Shown here piece by piece: positions 40,173-51,057 of a stretch of DNA of 64,000 bases (its first letter is position 1; each line of letters opens with the position of its first letter). Origin of the DNA: Methanobacterium sp964452085 (GTDB taxonomy: Archaea > Methanobacteriota > Methanobacteria > Methanobacteriales > Methanobacteriaceae); the NCBI GenBank assembly GCA_964452085.1, contig CAYVKL010000002.1:364864-428863 (forward strand), given 5' to 3'. A program made the translations under genes and the position numbers. The notes below the pieces were generated by a model, which did not search any database, was not told the DNA's origin, and was given only the letters and a program-made list of their open reading frames with translations.

Positions 40173-42665
40173 ATGATTATCCTAAGACGAAAAAAGAAAA
40201 TAGTTGAGTTATTCCCTATTGGAAGCTCTAAAGGAGCTTTGAATGACCGGAGAAAACCTTTATTTTATGGTTATATCAAATTTCGTCGAATTGAGGGAAA
40301 ATTAAAGATTAACAAGTTTATTGTTAAAAAGGATAAAGAGATAGTGTTTGCTCCCAATGAAGCAGTTAAGATCCTCAGAAAACAGAACGTATTCCTGGTT
40401 GGTAACGACCCTGAAACTGAAGAATTCCTGGATTCATTGAATATCAAATACAAACACACTCTCATCTGCAGACATTGCACATTCGAAGGATTAATTACAC
40501 TTATCCAAAAAGAAAAATCTTATTTTTATCACGGAGAGTATCTTTGCCGTGTTTGTGCAGAAAATGAGATAAAACGAGAATTAAAAGCCCGTTCCTATGA
40601 TATGAGTACTTTTCCCAGATTCAGAAAAATGCTGGATGATGAAGGAGACCTGGCCAAGGTATTAAGTGTTTTTGATCCACGTTTTGACCCCCTAAAAAAT
40701 CAAGAACTCACACTATATGACCGGATATCCACTAAAAAACCGGAAAATCTTCCTAAAATTCGTATTGATGAAATCAATATCCCTAAAAATCTCAAAAAAT
40801 CCTTAAAAAAGCAGGTTACTCATTTATTGCCCGTGCAGGTTTTAGCACTGCAGGCAGGACTGCTGGAGAAGGAAAGTCTATTGGTAGTTTCAGCTACTGC
40901 TAGTGGAAAAACCCTTATTGGGGAACTTGCAGGTATTCCCAACGCACTTGAAGGTGGTAAATTTCTATTTTTAACTCCTCTAGTGGCGCTGGCCAATCAG
41001 AAGTACCGGGACTTCAAGAAAAGATACCAAAAACTGGGTTTAAAAGTTTCCTTAAGAGTGGGAATGAGTCGGATAAAGGCCAAAGAAGAACTTAATCTAC
41101 CTGATGATAACATTGATGCTTCAGATATTGTGGTTGGAACCTATGAGGGTCTGGATTTCCTGCTACGCGCTGGGAGGTCTGCTCAGTTAGGTAATCTCAA
41201 AACAGTTGTAGTTGATGAGATCCACATGATGGGTGATGAAGATAGGGGTCCTAGATTGAGAGGCCTTATTCATCGATTAAAGACTTTATTTCCAGATTTA
41301 CAAGTTATCGGTCTTTCAGCTACTGTTAAAAATCCTAAAGAAATTGCCAGTGAATTCAGTATGAAACTGGTTGAATATCCTCTTCGTCCAGTCCCACTGG
41401 AGAGACACTTAATATTTGTCCGCACAGAAGAGGAAAAAAATCACCTCATGACTCAATTATCCCGCGCAGAATATCAGAACCGGTCAAAAAAAGGATATCA
41501 CGGTCAAAGCATAATTTTCACCAACTCACGCCGTAAAACTCATACAATAGCAGATTTCCTGATCCGAAGAGGGGTTAAAGCAGCAGCATATCATGCAGGA
41601 CTTTCATATGCCAAGAAAAATAGGATTGAAAAAGATTTTGGAGAACAAAAATTAGGATCGGTTGTCACAACTGCAGCTCTAGCTGCAGGAGTGGATTTTC
41701 CAGCTTCACAAGTATTATTTGAGAGTTTAACCATGGGGAACAAACGTTTAACTCCCAATGAATTCTCGCAGATGTTGGGTCGTGCAGGAAGGCCAACTTA
41801 CCATGATCAGGGAAAGGTATATCTTTTGCCTGAAGTCGGGCGAAGTTATGGGGATGAAACTGAGGAAACGCAGGCTATGGAACTTTTGGCCAGTGATGTG
41901 GAAGCTATTAATGTTAATTATTCTGAAGACAGTCAGGTTGAACAATTCCTGGCAGATGTTTGTGCAGGCTGTGTGGAAACATTCTCCCAAATAACAGAGG
42001 ATTATGATAATGTGGAATTACCCCTTGAATTTGAAGAAGCTTTTAATATAATGATAGATTACAGATTGGTTAAGGAAACAGATGGGAAGCTAAAACCAAC
42101 ATCATATGGTAGGGCGGTTTCCGTGTCATTTTTAGCTTATCTCTATGGTGAGTACATTCGGAAGAACTTGGACAGGATGAATCCACTTGATCTTGCATTG
42201 AAGTTAGAACCCTTTGATAATGCTTATCTTTCCAATAGGATAACCACTCAGATTGGCCGCATTCTTAAGATTAATATGTCAACTCGTTTATTTGCTGACA
42301 GTACTCTGGATATTCTTTCTTCCAATTCTGCAATTTCCAAACTGGAACCAAGTCTCCGAGAACGCCTAATGAAACTTCAAATGGATTTTTATACTTGCAA
42401 GTGTAAGGAAAGACCATTTTGTGGATGTTTTCAGAGGGAACTTTCACGCAAAATGGTTAAACAAAGGCTGCGCCATAGGGATCCTGTGGATATTAGCAAA
42501 AAATTAATGCGTGATTATGAAATCCATGCCTATGCAGGGGATATTTTCAGCTGGCTGGATTCCCTCATCAGGATGCTGGAAGCAGTCCGCAGAATAGCAA
42601 ATGCTTTTGGTAAGAAAAAGGTAGTGAAAGAGTGTAATAGGTTAATCAGGGAAATTGAGAATTAA
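40173..42665 (+). CDS. DEAD/DEAH-box helicase with zinc-binding insert and Cys-rich C-terminus
   Basis: An 830-residue superfamily 2 helicase. N-terminal extension with a zinc ribbon: C99, C102, C125, C128; then motif I SATASGKT at 240-247, motif II DEIH at 348-351, SAT at 382-384 and motif VI LGRAGRPTY near 535. A C-terminal region has a CKCKERPFCGCF cluster. It resembles the archaeal DUF5814 family helicase. Probably DNA or RNA remodelling. Confidence 0.83.
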   Translation: MIILRRKKKIVELFPIGSSKGALNDRRKPLFYGYIKFRRIEGKLKINKFIVKKDKEIVFAPNEAVKILRKQNVFLVGNDPETEEFLDSLNIKYKHTLICRHCTFEGLITLIQKEKSYFYHGEYLCRVCAENEIKRELKARSYDMSTFPRFRKMLDDEGDLAKVLSVFDPRFDPLKNQELTLYDRISTKKPENLPKIRIDEINIPKNLKKSLKKQVTHLLPVQVLALQAGLLEKESLLVVSATASGKTLIGELAGIPNALEGGKFLFLTPLVALANQKYRDFKKRYQKLGLKVSLRVGMSRIKAKEELNLPDDNIDASDIVVGTYEGLDFLLRAGRSAQLGNLKTVVVDEIHMMGDEDRGPRLRGLIHRLKTLFPDLQVIGLSATVKNPKEIASEFSMKLVEYPLRPVPLERHLIFVRTEEEKNHLMTQLSRAEYQNRSKKGYHGQSIIFTNSRRKTHTIADFLIRRGVKAAAYHAGLSYAKKNRIEKDFGEQKLGSVVTTAALAAGVDFPASQVLFESLTMGNKRLTPNEFSQMLGRAGRPTYHDQGKVYLLPEVGRSYGDETEETQAMELLASDVEAINVNYSEDSQVEQFLADVCAGCVETFSQITEDYDNVELPLEFEEAFNIMIDYRLVKETDGKLKPTSYGRAVSVSFLAYLYGEYIRKNLDRMNPLDLALKLEPFDNAYLSNRITTQIGRILKINMSTRLFADSTLDILSSNSAISKLEPSLRERLMKLQMDFYTCKCKERPFCGCFQRELSRKMVKQRLRHRDPVDISKKLMRDYEIHAYAGDIFSWLDSLIRMLEAVRRIANAFGKKKVVKECNRLIREIEN

Positions 42666-42780
42666 TTTTAACTGACCACACTATTTCATTTATATTTAGA
42701 GATGGAATTAAATATAATGAATGGAATATAGTATTTTCAAGCTTCTCTACTCTTAAGGCGCACAGCTACTTGTTCTTATA

Positions 42781-43938
42781 ATGGGGGTTAAATATTTGTC
42801 TGATAAAGATGATATGAATGGTCCAAAAGACAAGCAAAATAAACCGGGAGGATATAAATTCCTTAAATGGTGGATAATAGGGATTATACTATTATTTTTA
42901 CTTCTTGGTAGTTATATGGGTGCTTTTGTTTATGAAAATAAAAACACTGCCATTAACCGACACATAGAACGAATGAGTCCCAACCTCACTGAACCTGGAC
43001 TCACAGCAGAAGATTTAGTTCTTCCAGCAAACAGTACCCCCACTAAAGTTATTACCGGGGTCTACGTGGATCAAGTCAAAGAACTATCTTTATCGGAAAG
43101 CACATGGACTGTTGACTTTTATATCTGGTTTAAATGGAATGGTAGTGATGTTAATCCTGGAGAGAACTTCCAGGTTATTGGTGGGGAAATTGAAAAAGAT
43201 AAAAAAGAATTGGTGGATGAATACACCAACGGAACTGAACATTACCAGATTTACTATGTTACAGCTAAGATCACCAAATTCTTCGATGTTTTAAGATTCC
43301 CAGTTGATGATCACATTCTCAACATACAGATTGAAGATAAAAAGAATGAAAGGTCTGATCTTCTGTATGTTATGGAAAATAACACTTCCAATATTAACTC
43401 AGAAGTGCAGGTTCATGGATATGAAATTGATGGATTGTCAGTTATTGAAAAACCACATCTTTACCAATCGAATTTTGGAGATCCACGCTTATCTCAAGAA
43501 CCCACATCATATTCTCAAATAAGAGTGGGTATTGATATATCCCGGGCTGATCTAGGATTTTATTTGAGAATATTCATTGGATTGTTTGTTGCAGTAGCAG
43601 CAGCGTTATTAGGTATATTAATCAAGCCATGTGATGCTGAACCGCGTTTTGGACTGCAAGCAGGTGGTTTATTCGTTGCGATTGCCAATACAATAGTCAC
43701 TTCAGAATTAATACCAAAAACAGGGATCATGACCTTCGCAGACATGGTTAACGATTTAGGGCTGATAATTATCCTTGTAGCCATATTAGAATCTATTATA
43801 TCCTTATATCTCTATAGAACCAAAGGTAAAAAAGATTTACCACGTATTAAAATATTTGACAGACTATCATTTATCACTCTTTTGGTTATTTACATAATCC
43901 TGAATGTTCTCATTGTTATTTTAGCATGGGAGATGTGA
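42781..43938 (+). CDS. pentameric ligand-gated channel-like membrane protein
   Basis: A 385-residue protein with a short cytoplasmic start, one membrane helix (about 31-51), a roughly 200-residue extracellular beta-rich domain, then four membrane helices (about 260-282, 290-312, 325-346, 363-383). In the beta domain, FDVLRFPVDDHILNIQIED at 168-186 resembles the Cys-loop/FPFD motif of pentameric ligand-gated channels. It would be a gated ion channel or a sensor. The start might be TTG at 42796 with GGGGG ahead of it. The extra N-terminal helix is unusual. Confidence 0.6.
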   Translation: MGVKYLSDKDDMNGPKDKQNKPGGYKFLKWWIIGIILLFLLLGSYMGAFVYENKNTAINRHIERMSPNLTEPGLTAEDLVLPANSTPTKVITGVYVDQVKELSLSESTWTVDFYIWFKWNGSDVNPGENFQVIGGEIEKDKKELVDEYTNGTEHYQIYYVTAKITKFFDVLRFPVDDHILNIQIEDKKNERSDLLYVMENNTSNINSEVQVHGYEIDGLSVIEKPHLYQSNFGDPRLSQEPTSYSQIRVGIDISRADLGFYLRIFIGLFVAVAAALLGILIKPCDAEPRFGLQAGGLFVAIANTIVTSELIPKTGIMTFADMVNDLGLIIILVAILESIISLYLYRTKGKKDLPRIKIFDRLSFITLLVIYIILNVLIVILAWEM

Positions 43939-44087
43939 AAATCTTATAATTGGTTATATGTTCGTATATGAGAACTGTAATTCTTAATTATAGAGAACGC
44001 AAACTTCAATTAAATCATAAAATCCATAAAAATTAAAAAAAGGAATAAAATAGCTTTATGTGATTAGTAACTATTTTGAAGATATGA

Positions 44088-44648
44088 TTAAAATTCAACT
44101 TCAGGAACTTCCCCTGCATCTTCTTCATGTTCGAAATATTCGGCTTCTTCAAATTTGAAGAAATTTGAAAGAATATTATTCGGGAATACTTCGCGTTTAT
44201 TGTTGTAGGTTAGAACCATTTCATTGTAAAATTCACGGTATTCAGCAATCTTATTTTCAGTTTCAGATAGTTGATCTTGTAATTCTAAGAAATTCTCATC
44301 AGCCTTCAATTCAGGATAATTCTCAGCAACTGCAAACAAACTCTTTAAAGTATCTTTTAAAATATTATCTGCTTTTTCGTTTTCTTTAACAGTTTCAGCG
44401 TTCTTCAAATTTGAACGTGCCTCAGTGACATCTCTAAACGTGGTTTTTTCATGGGTAGCATATCCTTTAACTGTTTCTACCAAGTTCTTAATTAAGTCTG
44501 ATCTCCTCTCCAGTTGCACGTTTATTTGTGACCATGCACCTTCTACACCATTTCTAAGCTTAACCAAGCTGTTATAGGTCCCTATTATAATCGCAAAGAA
44601 TATAATAATTATTAAAATTACCAGTCCAAATCCAATTAAGTTCCACAT
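44088..44648 (-). CDS. lemA: LemA-family membrane protein
   Basis: A 186-residue protein with a single N-terminal membrane helix (about 5-27) followed by a coiled-coil-like helical bundle of the LemA type: NSLVKLRNGVEGAWSQINVQLERRSDLIKNLVETVKGY. Known bacterial members have no established function and are often next to TPM-domain membrane proteins; none is adjacent here. It is convergent with the channel-like gene. Confidence 0.88.
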   Translation of the reverse strand: MWNLIGFGLVILIIIIFFAIIIGTYNSLVKLRNGVEGAWSQINVQLERRSDLIKNLVETVKGYATHEKTTFRDVTEARSNLKNAETVKENEKADNILKDTLKSLFAVAENYPELKADENFLELQDQLSETENKIAEYREFYNEMVLTYNNKREVFPNNILSNFFKFEEAEYFEHEEDAGEVPEVEF

Positions 44649-45182
<534 letters not shown>

Positions 45183-45373
45183 CTCAAATTTTATTAAATC
45201 TTTTAACAAGAATTTAAATGAATAAATTCAAAAACTGCAGGGGTAGATGCATGTTTTAGAATTCATCCTATATAATCCTTTGTGCTGAACATATTATCTT
45301 TGAATGTAATGTGAATGATGCAAAATACCTTATTGAAAATTTTATATATGTTAAATACTTTTTAATTATTGTA

Positions 45374-45919
45374 TTAATCTTTTATTATCATTTCCAGTTC
45401 TTTCTGGCAGGTATTCAAATCATGGTTATTTATAATTGCCAGATTACATCCTAAAACCGAGGAAACACTGCTCATTGTGTAACGCAGAATCTGCATATGA
45501 TTTTTTAAAGTTTCTTCTTTTTCAATAAATCTTTCTTTTAAAATGTCCAAACTTCTTCTTCTCTGAATATCCTCATAGGATGCTTCGATGATGATTATAA
45601 TATCTGGGGGGAAAATTTCAAAAGGTAGAGAAATTATATATCCTTGTTTAAGGTGATCTACCCCATGAAGGTCAAGTAGAACTCTTTTTTTATCTCTAAT
45701 TTTTAATGCAGCCTTTTTCCAAATTTCATATTGTATTGAAAGGCTTAGATGGAACATTTCAGGGAGATTTGTGGCTAAACCGTCTTTTTGAGCAGTTTCA
45801 AGCATTAACTCCCCATAGTTCACATGTTCATAAATTGTATTAGGGGATACGGCTCTGCATAGTGAGGTTTTACCTACTCCTGAAACACCTACAACAGCAA
45901 TCCGCTCCCAGGGACACAT
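45374..45919 (-). CDS. archaeal adenylate-kinase-like P-loop protein
   Basis: A 181-residue P-loop protein: GVSGVGKT at 11-18 and a following SLCRAV; later RRRSLDILKERF looks like a lid/arginine region. It is close to archaeal AdkA-type adenylate kinases but diverged, and lacks a recognisable full LID. Its role could be adenylate kinase or a related nucleoside monophosphate kinase. It is downstream of the MIP18 gene, 40 bases apart on the same strand. Confidence 0.65.
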   Translation of the reverse strand: MCPWERIAVVGVSGVGKTSLCRAVSPNTIYEHVNYGELMLETAQKDGLATNLPEMFHLSLSIQYEIWKKAALKIRDKKRVLLDLHGVDHLKQGYIISLPFEIFPPDIIIIIEASYEDIQRRRSLDILKERFIEKEETLKNHMQILRYTMSSVSSVLGCNLAIINNHDLNTCQKELEMIIKD

Positions 45920-45959
45920 TTTAACACTTGCATAAAATGTGTTTATTGATAATTTCCAG

Positions 45960-46250
45960 TTATTTGTTCACCATCTCGCTGATGGCGTCAGCCATCATGT
46001 GACCTTCAACCTGGATTTCTGCTTTATCAATACCTTCAACTTTCTCGGCAGCTACACGAGCTTGCATGGCCATGTTAGCTGCACTCATGCAACCAGGATT
46101 TGTTGGTTTAATAACAATTTTAGCGATTTTATCAGTCTCATTAACCTGAATATCGGCAACAAGTCCCATTTCAACAATGCTAATGCCCATGTGGGGATCT
46201 GCCACCTGGGTAAGAGCTTCTCTAACCTTCGCAACTAATTCTTCACTCAT
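45960..46250 (-). CDS. MIP18-family (DUF59) iron-sulfur assembly factor
   Basis: A 96-residue protein of the MIP18/DUF59/PaaD family. Hallmarks: ADPHMGISIVEMGLVADI and TNPGCMSAANMA, where the cysteine is the conserved one. Related proteins help install Fe-S clusters. Start is preceded by GAGGTATTATT. Close to the P-loop kinase, maybe one transcript. Confidence 0.9.
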   Translation of the reverse strand: MSEELVAKVREALTQVADPHMGISIVEMGLVADIQVNETDKIAKIVIKPTNPGCMSAANMAMQARVAAEKVEGIDKAEIQVEGHMMADAISEMVNK

Positions 46251-46411
46251 AATAATACCTCATAATTCATTTTTTTATATTTCACACCTTTTGGTGCGGT
46301 TATAATGTATAATTACTACATAAAAACCTTGATATACATTAAATAAATGTATTCTTTTATTTCCATATTAATGCTATTTATATTTATTTATAATAAAATA
46401 AGTGGATGAAA

Positions 46412-47326
<915 letters not shown>

Positions 47327-47434
47327 TTTATCTCCATCATTTTAATTCTATGTTATTATCAATCTAATTTTATAATATTCTAATTAATTCCTTTATAAAA
47401 TTCTTGCTGACTCATTTGGATTAATAAATAGGAT

Positions 47435-48931
47435 TTAATTTTGATTAGTTCCATTTAACCATTTCAAACCAGTTAATATAGCTGTTTCTCGGTTCAAACT
47501 TACTAAATCACTATCGTTGAGAAGTTTCACGTCATTTTTACCTACCATACGGGAGATATTACTGATTTCTTCTGTTGATATTTTTAGGAAGTTTGAAAGT
47601 TTCTTTACTCCCTCTTCAATATTTAATTGTTGCATTAATTGAGGGTTTTGTGTGGCCACACCAGTAGGACAAAGCCCGGAATTGCAGACACGGTACTGCT
47701 GGCAGTTAATGGCTATGAGAGCGGCAGTGCCAATGTAAACAGCGTCTGCACCCAAAGCAAGACATTTTGCAAAATCTGATGAAGTTCGTAGGCCCCCTCC
47801 TGCAATAAGACTGATCTGGTTTCGTAGTCCAAGGGATTCCAGCTTCTTATGGGCACGGGGTAAAGCTGCCAGTATGGGAATGCCCATATTATCCCTTACA
47901 TAACTATCAGTAGCACCAGTACCTCCACCAAAACCGTCCAAAGCAATAAAATCAACTCCTGAATCGGCAAGGATGTTTACATCATCTTCAACATGACCAC
48001 ACCCAATTTTAGCCCCTATTGGAACTCCATCTGTGATTTCCTTTAACCATTCAACCTTGTCTTTTAATTCATTTGGTGTATTGATGTCAGTGTGATGGGC
48101 TGGGGAATAAGCTGCCTCGCCTTTTTCAAGGTTCCTGATCTTTGCTATTTCTGGAGTAATCTTTTCAGCAGGCAAATAACTTCCTTTACCTGGATAAGCG
48201 CCCTGTCCAAATCTAATCTCTATGCAGGCGGCAGATCTAAGCAGTTCTTCATTTAAACCAAAACGCCCTGTTGAATATTGAACAATCATCAAATCTTTAG
48301 AAATTTCTTTTTCCTCATCTAAAACGCCACCTTCGCCAGTATTAAAACCAATTTTCTGTTTTAAGGCTGTTTGAGAGATCACCAAACGAACATTACGTGA
48401 AACAGCTCCAAAACTTAACCCGGAAATTAAAATGGGTGATGAAACTTTTAAAGGTTTTTTAGATTTAGGGCCGATTATGGTAGATGTATTAACCTTATCT
48501 TCCTTATTTAACGGGATTCGTTTAATTTGGGCTGGTAAAAAGTGCAAATCATCAAGAGTGCATGGTATTTTCTTTTCTGAACCCATTGCCGTAATTACGC
48601 TCATACCTTGCGATTTATCCTTTATTTCCACTATTTTATTATAAGATTCTTGTTTTTCATTCTTTGAAATTTTGCGAATGAATGTTTTACTTTCTCCAAC
48701 TTCTTGCACATTACAATAGTAAATATCATGGAGATTGTATTGGTAATAAAGGGGGCAGGTATTGCAGATACACCCTTCCACTGTAATTTCACATTTACTA
48801 GCCCCTGTGCTGCAGTAAAGAACTTCATCTTCACACCCATGGGGATAACTGGGACAGTAGGGACAATGACATTTGCCTCTGTTTTCAGGAGTGTTTTCAA
48901 TTTCAGTTTCATTTGATGTGTTGGTGGTCAT
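47435..48931 (-). CDS. DUF2769-FMN glutamate synthase-family fusion
   Basis: A 498-residue protein. Residues 20-75 form a Cys-rich DUF2769-type domain (CHCPYCPSYPHGC, CICNTCPLYYQY). Residues 150-480 are a flavin-binding glutamate synthase barrel with GLSFGAVSRNVR, KIGCGHVEDDV, DGFGGGTGATDSYVRD and TGVATQNPQLM; a Cys cluster (CQQYRVCNSGLCPTG) resembles the 3Fe-4S site. Archaeal stand-alone GltB-like proteins may make glutamate or act in another amido transfer. No small subunit is adjacent. Confidence 0.82.
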   Translation of the reverse strand: MTTNTSNETEIENTPENRGKCHCPYCPSYPHGCEDEVLYCSTGASKCEITVEGCICNTCPLYYQYNLHDIYYCNVQEVGESKTFIRKISKNEKQESYNKIVEIKDKSQGMSVITAMGSEKKIPCTLDDLHFLPAQIKRIPLNKEDKVNTSTIIGPKSKKPLKVSSPILISGLSFGAVSRNVRLVISQTALKQKIGFNTGEGGVLDEEKEISKDLMIVQYSTGRFGLNEELLRSAACIEIRFGQGAYPGKGSYLPAEKITPEIAKIRNLEKGEAAYSPAHHTDINTPNELKDKVEWLKEITDGVPIGAKIGCGHVEDDVNILADSGVDFIALDGFGGGTGATDSYVRDNMGIPILAALPRAHKKLESLGLRNQISLIAGGGLRTSSDFAKCLALGADAVYIGTAALIAINCQQYRVCNSGLCPTGVATQNPQLMQQLNIEEGVKKLSNFLKISTEEISNISRMVGKNDVKLLNDSDLVSLNRETAILTGLKWLNGTNQN

Positions 48932-49083
48932 GACAATTACCTTATTTTCATTTTTCTCTCAGTTTAAATGTATAATTGCCATCATATGTCAACTTTTCCT
49001 AGAATGTTTTTTGTAATATTCTATTTAACCTCTTTTTACAGGGGTCCCTGTTTTTGAATATATATCCCGTTAGGTTCAATATA

Positions 49084-49854
49084 ATGTTCATGGGGAACTA
49101 TAAGATTAATCAATTGGAAGAAGTGACCAATTTCGTAACCACCCGATCTTATAATCATCTCTTGGAAACATTGGAAGAGGTTAAAGAAGGAAAAGGACAT
49201 ATTATTCATGTAGTAGGAGCTCCAGGAACTGGAAAATCTACCAACATATATAAATCCATTGAAGAACTTGATTTAAATGTTTATGAAGTAAAGATGCCCC
49301 TAAATTCATTAGATATGAATGCGAGGGATGTTTTTAATTATATGCTTCAACATATAAGGGAAGATCTTCAAATTAATAATTCTGAACATGTTTTACCATA
49401 TCTAGAGAAATTTGACGCAGTTTTATTCGCTGATCAGTTTCATGATGCACATATGATTCAGAAAGGCAAAATTGGGTTCAGCCAGTGGACTAATTATAAA
49501 GGATTAAAATCATTAAATTTTTATCGAATATGCATATATGAATATCTTAAACATCGAACTGATTTTAAGAATATTAATATGGTATTACAGACTGCCTGGA
49601 GAATACATTATAATGGTGAAAAAAAGGATCTTTTCACTGATCTGGGACTTTTTTCAAATCTTGCTGTGAAATTCTTGAATGTTCCGTTTGAGGTAGTGGA
49701 AATATCTTATTCAGAAAAAGAAACCATAAAAATAGTAAAAAGTCATTTCAGTGAAGTTAGTACCGAAGAAATAAAAGAGTTCATAAAAAAATATGGTATG
49801 AAACCACGTTTTATTTGCCAGAATATAAATAAGGATAATGATTTATTAAAATAG
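49084..49854 (+). CDS. P-loop ATPase of unknown function
   Basis: A 256-residue protein with a Walker A motif GAPGTGKST near residue 46 (VVGAPGTGKSTNIYKS) and a helical C-terminal part. A canonical Walker B is weak; FDAVLFADQFHDAH may supply the acidic residue. The TTG at 49054 is an alternative start, but the ATG at 49084 follows TTAGGTTCAAT. Conserved proteins of this size in Methanobacterium are annotated only as ATP-binding. No neighbour clue. Confidence 0.6.
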   Translation: MFMGNYKINQLEEVTNFVTTRSYNHLLETLEEVKEGKGHIIHVVGAPGTGKSTNIYKSIEELDLNVYEVKMPLNSLDMNARDVFNYMLQHIREDLQINNSEHVLPYLEKFDAVLFADQFHDAHMIQKGKIGFSQWTNYKGLKSLNFYRICIYEYLKHRTDFKNINMVLQTAWRIHYNGEKKDLFTDLGLFSNLAVKFLNVPFEVVEISYSEKETIKIVKSHFSEVSTEEIKEFIKKYGMKPRFICQNINKDNDLLK

Positions 49855-50045
49855 TATTTAGATAGTGCACATTCATTGGAATAAATGATTACATGTTTAT
49901 AAAGTGACGGTAAAACCTCGGTGAGTAAATACTGCATTGGAACTATTTCAAAAGTAACAATGTTTCCAATTTTACAATAATAAGCAGAATATCCATTAAA
50001 TAGTATTTTAGACTTTGGGCTGATTAATAATATCTGGGGTTAAAA

Positions 50046-50843
50046 ATGATTAAAACCTTGATTAAATCCACTCGAATAACATGGGCTTCAAAAAATGCCA
50101 ACATGTACCTTCTGGCACTAACCTATGCTTACTTTTTGGGAATACCTATTAACAATCCTTTTGAGATTATTGGGGGCCTTATACTTGTTTCTGTCCTTTG
50201 GGGGGCGCTTTACACACTTAATGATCTCACAGATCTTGATTTGGATCGCAGAGATAAAAGAAAACAAAAACGAGCCTTCATTGAAAATAGGGTTGATAAG
50301 CAGTTCATACTATTTTTCTTTGCCATATTAGTGTCAGCAGTTTTTTTAATCTCGTTCACAACTCTTCCAGAAGCTTTCACATTCATTCTATCATTGATGC
50401 TTGTCAATCAATTGATTTACACTCTTCCACCCATTAGATTAAAGGAATCAAATCTTGCCCCATTTTTCAGTACTGCAACCAATTCAGTGTTGCGTCTAGC
50501 TTCATGTGCTGTGCTTCTGGGGGATGTTTTTTTGGTACCTTTTAGTGTATATTTATTCATGTACCTGGCGGGTATGGGAACTTTCCTCATGTACAAGTCA
50601 CGTTCCAAGGATGCCAGTTTGGTTGGAATATTAGGGGGAGCAGTGCTCATCTACACGCTTTACACAGGGGGCATGAACCTGATACAGTTTGCAGTAGCTA
50701 TTTTACCATCATTCCTGGCTGCAATTCCCCTCTATCTTTCTTTATTCACAAATAAAGATTCAATGTTTCGTCTGGCTGATATATTATATCATCAAGTTGC
50801 CATGGTTTTTTTCATCATTTGTATACTTGTAATTATATTTTAG
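50046..50843 (+). CDS. UbiA-family prenyltransferase
   Basis: A 265-residue, strongly hydrophobic enzyme with about seven to eight membrane helices. The first Asp-rich motif is NDLTDLDLDRRD at 59-70, binding Mg and the prenyl diphosphate. A second motif is less clear (SRSKDASLVG near 180). Family members prenylate aromatic or glycerophosphate acceptors. Candidate substrates in methanogens include archaeal lipid precursors, but this one is not the clear DGGGP synthase, so substrate is unknown. Confidence 0.78.
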   Translation: MIKTLIKSTRITWASKNANMYLLALTYAYFLGIPINNPFEIIGGLILVSVLWGALYTLNDLTDLDLDRRDKRKQKRAFIENRVDKQFILFFFAILVSAVFLISFTTLPEAFTFILSLMLVNQLIYTLPPIRLKESNLAPFFSTATNSVLRLASCAVLLGDVFLVPFSVYLFMYLAGMGTFLMYKSRSKDASLVGILGGAVLIYTLYTGGMNLIQFAVAILPSFLAAIPLYLSLFTNKDSMFRLADILYHQVAMVFFIICILVIIF

Positions 50844-51057
50844 TGCCATATAAAATCTTTAAATCATTTTCAAATCAATATTTCATTCAATAATGTAAAA
50901 TAAATTAAAATTAGGAAGTTAATTACTGATGGCAATTAGAGATTTGTCTGGCTTAAACCAAATAATCAAATACAATTTTTAATATGAGCTAAAAAGGGGC
51001 AATAAATCAAAAAAAGGGATAATAAAAAATAAAAAAAGAAAATAATTTTAAAAACTC

